NCBI GenBank assembly: GCA_023266435.1
Contig: JAHFQF010000147.1
Span: 1-6,116 of the forward strand
Source of the DNA: Legionellales bacterium
Lineage (GTDB): Bacteria; Pseudomonadota; Gammaproteobacteria; Berkiellales; Berkiellaceae
Length of the DNA stretch: 6,116 bases
Direction of reading: 5' to 3'
The translations under genes were made by a program, and so were the position numbers. The notes under the pieces are model-generated. The model made no database searches. It was given only the letters and a program-made list of their open reading frames with translations, and had not been told where the DNA came from. Positions 1 to 5,988 of the stretch are shown in pieces (within the stretch, counting starts at the first letter, position 1; each line of letters opens with the position of its first letter).

Positions 1-679
1 TTTTTGTTTCTTGCTGTATAGATTTAAAAGCCACTGAGCAGAAAAAACAAGCTGCCAGGAGATCCATGGTGTTGTAACCATTGGTGAGGGCTGTGTGAAA
101 TGCTTGACTTGCAGTGACTGCATTAGGCATAAAGGGCTCGGCATAAATAAAGCCCAGGATAATCAGTGAGGCGAAAGAGAGAATTTTAATTGGACTTAAA
201 ATTAACCCTAAGATTTCTACTACTTTAGTTTCGCGGTAGGCGAGCAGATAAACTAAGCTGCAATAGATTAGGCTAAAAACTGCATTGTTGTTGAGAGAGT
301 CTGGCAAATAAGGTTGTAGTGCATAAAATGTGGTGGCTTCGGTGCGTGGAATGGCTACCAGTGGTCCGATAATGATCATTAGAAAGGAGATCAGCAAAAA
401 GCCAGGAATTTTTCCTAAGCGTCCAAAGAAATCATGGTAATTGCCTTGGTAGAGGCTGGTTGCAATTAACCCTATAAAAGGCACACCTACACCCGTAATT
501 AAAAAGCCCAAGGAGGTGACTGTGATATGTTGGCCAGCATTTGCGCCTAAAAAGAGAGGGAACACAATATTGCCCGCACCGAAAAACATAGCAAATAGTG
601 CTAAGCCGGTGGTTAAGATAATTTTGTATTCATAGGCTTTAGAGGCAAGGCCATTGTGCGTTTGCATAGTTGTTGTCAT
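1..679 (-). CDS. brnQ: Branched-chain amino acid carrier BrnQ (LIVCS family), N-terminal half, cut by window edge
   Basis: This is an inner-membrane symporter that imports leucine, isoleucine and valine with a cation. The reading frame is open from ATG at 679 to the window edge, giving about 226 residues of a protein usually near 430-450, so the C-terminal half lies outside. Family signatures are seen directly: FFGAGNIVFP at residues 32-41, IGPLVAIPRTEATTF at 104-118, SPIKI at 162-166 and GYNTMD at 201-206. Several hydrophobic stretches (about 20-45, 52-75, 92-110, 133-147, 155-180, 203-217) fit multiple membrane segments. The start is preceded by a weak GGCGG about five bases upstream; a second ATG at 667 would shorten the protein by four residues. 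It is unrelated to the LPS genes next to it and separated from waaA by 291 bases. BrnQ identity is firm; the substrate is taken from the family. Confidence 0.92.
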   Translation of the reverse strand, partial: MTTTMQTHNGLASKAYEYKIILTTGLALFAMFFGAGNIVFPLFLGANAGQHITVTSLGFLITGVGVPFIGLIATSLYQGNYHDFFGRLGKIPGFLLISFLMIIIGPLVAIPRTEATTFYALQPYLPDSLNNNAVFSLIYCSLVYLLAYRETKVVEILGLILSPIKILSFASLIILGFIYAEPFMPNAVTASQAFHTALTNGYNTMDLLAACFFCSVAFKSIQQETK

Positions 680-970
680 TTGTACCGCCAAAGAAAATCT
701 GCTGAGTCAACCTGTAAATAGTTCGTAAACTAACATTTAATATTTTGTGGGCGAATTCACAACGTAACATAACTATCTAAATAGGTAAAGCATGCAGGTC
801 AGGGATGCATACGAAACTGACTAACTCATGGCCGGACGCGCAGCCACGCGCTCCTAAATAGCAGCAGTGTTCAATCACTGTCTGGCTTCTGAATGGCGTC
901 ACGCAGCTTGGCAACTGCTCTTTATGACTCAAAGTTCGCTTAGCCAATCACGGCAGTGTGGAGTGGGATA
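680..970. other. Intergenic gap between waaA end and brnQ start, non-coding, with hairpins
   Basis: About 290 bases lie upstream of brnQ and downstream of waaA (both minus strand). The part next to brnQ (roughly 681-790) is AT-rich and should hold the brnQ promoter, but I could not pick a convincing -35/-10 pair. The middle (about 790-900) is distinctly more GC-rich and holds several short inverted repeats, the best at 834-854. I see no poly-T tract after a stem just downstream of waaA, so no clear intrinsic terminator. On the minus strand one frame is open for about 57 codons from roughly 948 to 779, but it lacks an ATG start and has no recognisable domain. No tRNA fold was found. Confidence 0.6.
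834..854. repeat. GC-rich inverted repeat (hairpin)
   Basis: GGACGCG at 834-840 pairs with CGCG at 847-850 plus TCC at 852-854, giving seven base pairs with one bulged C and a six-base loop. It sits in a locally GC-rich patch of the brnQ upstream gap. There is no T-run on either side, so a simple intrinsic terminator is unlikely. A weaker CAGTG/CACTG stem follows at 865-880. Confidence 0.45.
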
Positions 971-2239
971 TTACGCTATTTCTGCAAATAACTTCTCCAA
1001 TGAACCCTGATTTTTAGAGAACACCTCCAAGGCGCGTTGACCATCTCGTTGCGCCATGTCAGGGTGGCCAAAATATTGTATGACAGCTTGCGCAATCCCC
1101 TCTGAATTTTCCAAGATCTGAATGGCTTGATTTGCCTGCAACATTTCCGTAATGGCTTCAAAATTAAACACTTGGGGCCCCGATAGCACCGGTTTCGCTA
1201 AGCTGGCAGGCTCTAATGTGTTATGCCCACCGATTGAAACCAGGCTCCCGCCTACAAAGACAACATCACTGGCAGCGATAAAGAGCATCATTTCGCCCAT
1301 GGTATCGCACAAATAGACTTGTGCGTCTGGTTTGATTGGCTCACCAGTGCTTCGCCTTTGTGTTACAAAAGGATACTCTATGCATTGCTGATAAATGGTA
1401 TCGAACCGATTGCGATGACGCGGGACTAAAAGCAATAAGCTCTCTGGAAATTGCTTTTGAATCTGTTGAAAGGCTTGCAGTAACACACTTTCTTCACCCT
1501 CATGCGTACTGGCGGCTAAAAAAATTTGCTTTGAAACACCAAACTGTTGACGTAACATCAATCCTTGCTTTTCAACACCCTCTGGTATCTTTAAATCAAA
1601 CTTAATATTACCAGTCATACGCACTTGAGAAGGGCTTGCACCAAGCGCTTGATATCGTTTTGCGTCTTCCTCTGATTGTGCGCAAACTTTAGTAACGCTT
1701 GGAAAGACCAATGCAAAAAAAGCACGTAATCTGATGTATTTTTGAAAGGCCGTGGGGGAAATCCTAGCATTTGCTATATATAAAGGAATCTTTCTTTTTT
1801 TAGCTGCCCAAAATACATTGGGCCAGATTTCAGTTTCCATGATTAGGATTTTTTGTGGATTGATACGATTTAAAAAGCGCTGAATACAGTGATGAGTATC
1901 ATAAGGAAGATAGCAATGAAACACTTCTTTGCCAAAGGTCTTTTGGACCTCTGCACTCCCTGTGGGCGTCATGGTGGTCATAACTAATGGAATATGAGGA
2001 TACCGCTCCAACCAAGCTCGTACAATAGGGACTGCTGCTCGCACTTCACCTAAAGAAACGGCATGCAACCACAGAGGACGTGTTGTAAATGCCGGTACTT
2101 GTATCAAGGCCAACCGCTCACCCCAGCGCTGCCGATACGCTGGTTCCTGCTTACCTTTGCGCCATAAATGCAGAAATGCATAAGGCAAGCCAATTAGGCA
2201 CCAGAGTACGTCATACAATAGTTTCATCAGTCTCTGCAT
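971..2239 (-). CDS. waaA: 3-deoxy-D-manno-octulosonic acid (Kdo) transferase WaaA
   Basis: WaaA transfers Kdo from CMP-Kdo to the lipid A precursor at the inner face of the cytoplasmic membrane, the first step of LPS core assembly. The 422 residues match the usual family length of about 420-425. A hydrophobic N-terminal anchor (about 6-26) is followed by RWGER (39-42 region), then HAVSLGEV with the expected catalytic Glu65. TTMTPTGS lies at 88-95, METEIWPN at 134-141, IANARIS at 155-161, STHEGEE at 244-250, DTMGEMM at 312-318 and VGGSL/GGHNTLEP at 329-344. These are the standard GT30 landmarks. ATG at 2239 was chosen because it gives the longest product with a purine-rich stretch upstream; ATG at 2227 (MKLLYDVL) resembles the E. 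coli start and is an equal alternative. One or more Kdo residues may be added; the sequence does not say which. Confidence 0.97.
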   Translation of the reverse strand: MQRLMKLLYDVLWCLIGLPYAFLHLWRKGKQEPAYRQRWGERLALIQVPAFTTRPLWLHAVSLGEVRAAVPIVRAWLERYPHIPLVMTTMTPTGSAEVQKTFGKEVFHCYLPYDTHHCIQRFLNRINPQKILIMETEIWPNVFWAAKKRKIPLYIANARISPTAFQKYIRLRAFFALVFPSVTKVCAQSEEDAKRYQALGASPSQVRMTGNIKFDLKIPEGVEKQGLMLRQQFGVSKQIFLAASTHEGEESVLLQAFQQIQKQFPESLLLLVPRHRNRFDTIYQQCIEYPFVTQRRSTGEPIKPDAQVYLCDTMGEMMLFIAASDVVFVGGSLVSIGGHNTLEPASLAKPVLSGPQVFNFEAITEMLQANQAIQILENSEGIAQAVIQYFGHPDMAQRDGQRALEVFSKNQGSLEKLFAEIA

Positions 2240-2272
2240 CAGATATGCTCACTTAAAAGGCCAGATGCGCGC

Positions 2273-2281
2273 AGTATATCA
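2273..2281 (-). promoter_or_regulatory. Probable extended -10 promoter for waaA
   Basis: On the minus strand TATACT (2278 to 2273) is preceded by TGA, giving the TGn extended -10 motif. The hexamer matches the sigma-70 consensus at five of six positions. The -35 region is poor, as is common for extended -10 promoters. Transcription would begin near 2266, about 27 bases before the waaA ATG. The initiation region is GC-rich (GCGCGC). This is a motif call only. Confidence 0.5.
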
Positions 2282-2302
2282 CTACCTAACTCCACAAGAA
2301 AT

Positions 2303-2311
2303 TGCTACACT
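2303..2311 (+). promoter_or_regulatory. Probable extended -10 promoter for the core glycosyltransferase
   Basis: TGC followed by TACACT (2306-2311) makes an extended -10 element facing the plus-strand genes. No good -35 is seen 16-18 bases upstream. Transcription would start near 2318, leaving a short leader of about 18 bases with AGGTG (2327-2331) as ribosome binding site before ATG 2336. It lies back to back with the waaA promoter about 30 bases away. Confidence 0.45.
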
Positions 2312-2335
2312 AGCCCCTTACATCATAGGTGCAAT

Positions 2336-3115
2336 ATGGCAAAAATTTCTGTATATATCATTGCCTTCAATGAAGGATTGAAAATTGAACCAGCAATCCA
2401 GAGCGTGATTGATTGGGCAGACGAGGTCATCGTAGCGGACTCTTTCAGTACCGATAATACCGTACAACTGGCAGAGAAAGCAGGTGCAAAAGTAGTGCAA
2501 ATTCCTTTCTCTGGATTCGGTGAGCTAAGAAACAAAGCCGTAGCCTATTGCGAGCATGAGTGGATATTTAGTTTAGATGCCGATGAGCGTTGCACACCGG
2601 CCGCTCGCGATGAAATTTTAGCCATCTGCAAAACAAATAATACTGACGTTGTTGCCTACTATGTCCCTCGTCGTAATTACGTGCTCGGTCGCTGGGTTAA
2701 ACACTCAGGATGGTATCCTGACTACAGACAACCTCAGTTATTTAGAAAAGGCGCACTCACCTATCATCTAGATCCAGTCCATGAAAGCTACACCATATCT
2801 GGCAAAGTAGGGTATCTTAAAAAAGATATTTGGCAATTTCCCTATGAAAACTTGGCTCAAATGCTAGAAAAGGCTAATCGCTACTCTAGCTTAGGTGCTC
2901 AAAAATTATTACATAAGAAAACTGGTGGTTTCTTAAAGGGTTTTCTGCATGGTTTAGTTATTTTTCTACGTACTTACTTTGCCAAAGGTGGCTGGTTAGA
3001 TGGTAGAGCTGGTTTTGCCATTGCGCTAGGAAACTTCATTGGGACTTTTTATAAGTACGCTAAATTGGCAGAATTACAAAAAAATTGGCGCCCACCCACT
3101 TCTCATCTAAGCTAA
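2336..3115 (+). CDS. LPS core glycosyltransferase, family 2 (WaaE/KdtX-like)
   Basis: This is a GT-A fold glycosyltransferase that probably adds a sugar, such as a glucose, to the LPS inner core on the cytoplasmic side. The 259 residues match the WaaE/KdtX length. It starts with the GT2 pattern SVYIIAFNEG (5-14), then WADEVIVADSFSTDNT (27-42), which contains the nucleotide-binding Asp. The metal-binding DADE follows at 81-84, and FRKG with the acceptor-side HE pair at about 136-150. The C-terminal block YFAKGGWLDGRAGF (214-227) is characteristic of the WaaE-like subgroup. The C-terminal third has hydrophobic, basic stretches suited to membrane association. It diverges from waaA, and the two genes are commonly found together. 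The sugar donor and linkage cannot be read from the sequence, so no symbol is assigned. ATG at 2336 has an AGGTG four bases upstream. Confidence 0.9.
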   Translation: MAKISVYIIAFNEGLKIEPAIQSVIDWADEVIVADSFSTDNTVQLAEKAGAKVVQIPFSGFGELRNKAVAYCEHEWIFSLDADERCTPAARDEILAICKTNNTDVVAYYVPRRNYVLGRWVKHSGWYPDYRQPQLFRKGALTYHLDPVHESYTISGKVGYLKKDIWQFPYENLAQMLEKANRYSSLGAQKLLHKKTGGFLKGFLHGLVIFLRTYFAKGGWLDGRAGFAIALGNFIGTFYKYAKLAELQKNWRPPTSHLS

Positions 3116-3137
3116 ACTAAATCGTAAGTGTTCAATG

Positions 3138-3152
3138 AGCATCAAGGATGCT
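3138..3152. repeat. Perfect short hairpin after the glycosyltransferase gene
   Basis: AGCATC (3138-3143) and GATGCT (3147-3152) form a perfect six-base-pair stem with a three-base loop, 22 bases after the glycosyltransferase stop. The next bases are GGGGATAG rather than a T-run, so it is not a standard intrinsic terminator. It could stabilise the upstream mRNA 3' end or be chance. Confidence 0.35.
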
Positions 3153-3194
3153 GGGGATAGTTTGGCCAATCTTTGGCGAAAAACAGCCAGCGAT

Positions 3195-3232
3195 CCGGCA
3201 CAGAGACCGGCACCTACACTTTACTAGTGCCG
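3195..3232 (+). promoter_or_regulatory. Duplicated arm with competing hairpins in the leader of the deacetylase-like gene
   Basis: CCGGCAC occurs twice (3195-3201 and 3207-3213), and a single complementary GTGCCG lies at 3227-3232. The right arm can pair with either left copy, giving two mutually exclusive six-base-pair stems. A 30-codon reading frame beginning at ATG 3135 ends with TAG at 3225-3227, touching the shared arm. This resembles a leader or attenuator layout, but no T-run follows and no regulatory codon cluster is seen. The site is in the 179-base gap between the glycosyltransferase and the next gene. The function is a guess. Confidence 0.3.
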
Positions 3233-3294
3233 CTATTACACGGTGAACGGTTACACTAAATTCATCAGGGCTTAGATAGGGAAGCGGATATCCC

Positions 3295-3975
3295 ATGACA
3301 GCGATTATTACACTGCAATATAACCAACTGAATCACTCTGAATCGGAAATGACACCTCAAAAATTTTTAAAACATTTTGAACTGTTGCGGCGACAATATC
3401 CGATTGTCACACCAGGCGACTATCTACCTAAAGCAGATACAGCGATTTGTTTGACTTTTGAAGATGCCTCCACTGCCTTTTACGAGCACATCTTCCCTTT
3501 GCTTACTAAATATCAAATCAAAGCCATTTTGGGTGTTTCTACTGCTTCCTTGCAACATCAAACTAGTCCAAATAATCAATGCACTTTAAGTATGCTGCGA
3601 ACCATGGCCAAAAGTGGTTGGGTAAAATTAGCAACCAAAGGGCACACAAATAGCAGATTAACCAACAAAAAAACCGATTTGATAGCTGAACTCATTGATT
3701 CCAAGCAATTTTTGATGGATCATACAGGATGTGACGTGGATTATTTTATTTATCCAGAAGGAAGATATACTCGTCGCATTCACGCTTTTGTAAAATATTA
3801 TTATGCGTGGGGATTTGGGCAAGGCAATGCTTTTAATATTGGTTTCCCAGAACAAACCCGTTTACTTCATCGTGTGAATGCCACGCCTTTTTGGCATAGC
3901 AATCAAGCTTTTTTAGCGACTGACTTGGCCAAATGGCAAAGAAATTATTGGTTATATCGTTTGTTGGGATGGTAA
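3295..3975 (+). CDS. Degenerate polysaccharide-deacetylase (NodB-fold) family protein, probable pseudoenzyme
   Basis: The 226-residue protein follows the layout of short polysaccharide deacetylases of the CE4/NodB family found in LPS loci. An N-terminal TLQYNQLN (6-13) stands where LMYHxV is usual. LTFEDAS (53-59) corresponds to the TFDDG motif, KLATKGHTNSRLT (111-123) to the SHTxxH motif, and YPEGRY (153-158) to the third motif. Key residues differ: the catalytic first Asp is Glu56, and the two metal-binding His positions appear as Lys115 and Asn119, while Asp57 is kept. Such a protein would not be expected to bind zinc or deacetylate sugars normally. It lacks a signal peptide, so it is probably cytoplasmic. 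ATG at 3295 has an AGGGAAG-like site about ten bases upstream. A carbohydrate-binding or regulatory role in core assembly is inference. The reading frame itself is intact and looks well maintained. Confidence 0.82.
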   Translation: MTAIITLQYNQLNHSESEMTPQKFLKHFELLRRQYPIVTPGDYLPKADTAICLTFEDASTAFYEHIFPLLTKYQIKAILGVSTASLQHQTSPNNQCTLSMLRTMAKSGWVKLATKGHTNSRLTNKKTDLIAELIDSKQFLMDHTGCDVDYFIYPEGRYTRRIHAFVKYYYAWGFGQGNAFNIGFPEQTRLLHRVNATPFWHSNQAFLATDLAKWQRNYWLYRLLGW

Positions 3976-4002
3976 AATCTGAACACCATAACCACCGTTT
4001 TA

Positions 4003-4764
4003 TTGACAGCCCTCATACTACTGGCTATTTACTTAGCAGGCAGTATTGTTGTGCATCAGTATTCATTAAAAGCGCTGTTTAGACCACAACCCGCCACTTA
4101 TCAAGACGATAAGACTATCATCAAAATTCCATTACCCAATGGGCTCGTGATCTCAGCACGTTATTTTCCTAATCCTCATGCCAAGCATACCTTGTTGTTT
4201 TCTCATGGTAATCGCGCGGACATTGGTGTATCTATCGCACTGATGGAGGCGTTTCAACGCCATGGGTATGCTGTCATGATCTATGATTATCCTGGCTATG
4301 GCACATCGACTGGTAAAGTTGGAGAAAAAAATACCTACGCAGCCATTCACGCAGCTTATGATTATCTGGTGAAAAACTTATCTATTCCTGCTGATCAAAT
4401 TTTACTCTACGGCCGTTCCTTAGGTGGTGCGCCCTCGATTGAGCTAGCGCGCCATAAAACCGTGGCTGGGATCATAGTAGAGGGCACTTTTACGAGCGTG
4501 TATCGCATTAAGTTCCCAGTGCCTTTTTTATTATTTGATAAATTTAAAAATATAAACAAAATAGCCCATCTTCAAGCACCGATTCTCATCATTCATGGCG
4601 AAAAAGATGAAGTCATCTCTATCAGCCATGGTCATCAGCTTTTTAAACAAGCATCTGTTCCCAAAGATTTCTTTTGGGTACCCAACGCGATCCATGCCAC
4701 CGTCATTGAAACAGCACAGGATGCATTTTGGGAAAAGTTAGCCGCATTTAGTGAGTCATTATAA
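4003..4764 (+). CDS. Membrane-anchored alpha/beta hydrolase (ABHD/Bem46-like)
   Basis: This is a serine hydrolase of unknown substrate with an N-terminal membrane anchor (about residues 2-18), so the catalytic domain probably lies at a membrane face. Landmarks, numbered from the TTG at 4003: SHGNRADIG (67-75) as the oxyanion region, YDYPGYGTSTG (94-104), and the nucleophile elbow GRSLGG with Ser139. HGEKDEV (198-204) carries Asp202, and NAIHATV carries His231, completing a catalytic triad. The length of about 253 fits the Bem46/ABHD13-like subgroup. The start is uncertain: no ATG exists in frame after the stop at 3973-3975. TTG 4003 has no ribosome binding site and cuts into a longer hydrophobic start; CTG 3979 is another in-frame option. 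An ATG at 3969, overlapping the upstream stop, would feed this frame if one A of the AAAA at 3974-3977 were removed. It follows the deacetylase-like gene closely and is probably cotranscribed. Confidence 0.87.
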   Translation: MTALILLAIYLAGSIVVHQYSLKALFRPQPATYQDDKTIIKIPLPNGLVISARYFPNPHAKHTLLFSHGNRADIGVSIALMEAFQRHGYAVMIYDYPGYGTSTGKVGEKNTYAAIHAAYDYLVKNLSIPADQILLYGRSLGGAPSIELARHKTVAGIIVEGTFTSVYRIKFPVPFLLFDKFKNINKIAHLQAPILIIHGEKDEVISISHGHQLFKQASVPKDFFWVPNAIHATVIETAQDAFWEKLAAFSESL

Positions 4765-4772
4765 GTCTTATA

Positions 4773-4806
4773 CTCAAACTCATTTGGTTTTAGACTAGGG
4801 TTTGAG
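4773..4806. terminator. Candidate bidirectional hairpin between convergent genes
   Basis: CTCAAACTC (4773-4781) pairs with GGGTTTGAG (4798-4806) in a nine-base-pair stem with one G-T wobble and a 16-base loop. It sits between the end of the hydrolase gene and the end of the converging 61-codon gene, the expected place for a shared terminator. Neither strand has a clear T-run after the stem, so intrinsic termination would be weak. Confidence 0.4.
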
Positions 4807-4852
4807 CTGTGAGAACCCGAAATGGACAGTAATAGAAGTATCTTGGGTATAG

Positions 4853-5038
4853 CTACATTTCCTGACAATGATGCGCAGTAGACAGCACGTATTCTTTAAA
4901 CAACTGTTTCAAGCGAGAGAGTGTCATCGCCTGAATGATCTGAAGGCCTTGATCAGATTCCAATTCTAAATAATACACTTGGGCATATTCACAATACGCA
5001 TAAGTAATGACTCGTTCATCCTGAACAAAAGTGGGCAT
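4853..5038 (-). CDS. Small hypothetical protein, probably coupled to hldD
   Basis: I do not recognise this 61-residue protein. It starts three bases after the hldD stop (TAA AAG ATG), and an AAGGAG at 5057-5052 inside the end of hldD lies about 13 bases before its ATG. This spacing suggests translational coupling. The N-terminal half reads as beta-strand material rich in Tyr (ITYAYCEYAQVYYLELES, residues 11-28), and the C-terminal half (about 33-53) looks helical, including LSRLKQLFKEYV. There is no signal peptide or membrane segment. A small cytoplasmic regulator or partner for heptose synthesis is possible, but nothing in the sequence proves it. The gene call rests on operon position, ribosome binding site and protein-like composition. 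Confidence 0.6.
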   Translation of the reverse strand: MPTFVQDERVITYAYCEYAQVYYLELESDQGLQIIQAMTLSRLKQLFKEYVLSTAHHCQEM

Positions 5039-5041
5039 CTT

Positions 5042-5985
5042 TTATACTGTACTCCTTGTTAACTGATCAAGATAAGCATGCACCCCTTCTTTGACAGATT
5101 TAAAAGGTGCAGCATAACCCGCTTTACGTAATGGTTGGATATCTGCTTGTGTATAGCTTTGATAACAGCCTTTTAGATGTGCGGGGAAAGGAATGTATTG
5201 AATTTCTCCACGTTGATGCCACTCAATGACTGCGTTGGCCACATCATTGAATGTTTGCGCTCGCCCTGTCCCTACATTAAAGATTCCGCTGATCTCTGGA
5301 TGAGCGAGCATCCAGAGCTTTACATTCACAGCATCACCCACATACACAAAGTCCCTCCGTTGCTCACCATGCGCATACCCATCAGTACCCTCAAACAATC
5401 GTACAGCACCGGTTTCTAGTATTTGCTGATGACAATGGTATGCCACGCTAGCCATAGAGCCTTTATGCGCCTCATTGGGCCCATAGACATTAAAATAGCG
5501 CATACCCACGATTGGCGCTTTGCTTTTTCCTAAATGTTGGCGCACGCGTTCGTCAAATAAAAACTTAGAATAAGCATACACATTAATCGGTTTTTCATTC
5601 TCTCTATGCACTTCAAATTGCAATTGATTTCCATATACTGCTGCACTTGAAGCATAGATTAGGGGGACTTCTTGCTCTAAACAAAAATCCAAGACTCGGC
5701 AAGAATAATCATAATTATTTGCCATCATATATTTACCATCCCAATTGGTGGTAGTTGAGCAGGCCCCTAAATGCATAATGGCGTGAGGCTTTGTTTTGAG
5801 TTTTAGTAGTCGTGTAAAAAACTCTTCTTGATCTAATAATCTTGCAAAGCACATCCAACCAAATTGCTAAATTTCTTGCCCTGCGTTAAGTCATCAACGA
5901 CGATCACATCCTGGTAATCTGCTTGATTCAATCCTAACACTAGATTAGAGCCAATGAATCCTGCTCCACCGGTTACAATGATCAT
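5042..5985 (-). pseudogene. hldD: ADP-L-glycero-D-manno-heptose 6-epimerase HldD, frameshifted
   Basis: HldD converts ADP-D-glycero- to ADP-L-glycero-manno-heptose, the last step of heptose donor synthesis for the LPS core. Translation from ATG 5985 gives MIIVTGGAGFIGSN, the NAD(P)-binding Rossmann start, but stops at TAG 5835-5833 after 50 residues (ending ALQDY). The rest continues in the -1 frame as LDQEEFFTRL and runs to TAA at 5044-5042. One added base next to TAT-TAG, for example T, rejoins the halves as DYLDQEEF into 314 residues; E. coli HldD has 310. Downstream landmarks are GACSTTTNWDGKYMMANN, the SSAAVYG serine, YAYSK with the Tyr-Lys pair, RYFNVYGP, HKGSMASVA, RRDFVYVGD and IFNVGTGRA. 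The internal ATG at 5854 would give a 270-residue product lacking the nucleotide-binding site. No classical slippery heptamer is seen. A real mutation or a sequencing error are both possible; otherwise the gene looks conserved. Confidence 0.93.
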
Positions 5986-5988
5986 GCG

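Noticed and set aside
681..790. Promoter of brnQ
   Set aside because: Several AT-rich hexamers are present, but no -35/-10 pair with good spacing stood out, so none is listed.
866..875. Ten-base match AGTGTTCAAT shared by two gaps (also at 3127-3136)
   Set aside because: The flanks do not align beyond a few bases, so chance is likely.
1336..1605. Plus-strand open frame of 89 codons
   Set aside because: It lies wholly antisense inside waaA, whose family motifs are clear on the other strand; no ribosome binding site or domain.
2318..2535. Two minus-strand frames over the start of the glycosyltransferase
   Set aside because: Both are shadows of the GT2 N-terminus, which carries clear motifs.
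4635..4868. Minus-strand open frame of 77 codons across the convergent gap
   Set aside because: It overlaps the conserved end of the hydrolase on the opposite strand and the end of the small gene; composition is not convincing.
5177..5419. Plus-strand open frame of 80 codons
   Set aside because: It is antisense to the conserved HldD C-terminal region and has no protein-like features.
5828..5845. Programmed -1 frameshifting in hldD
   Set aside because: There is no X XXY YYZ heptamer in the zero frame at the junction, and HldD is not known to need a frameshift; a missing base is simpler.
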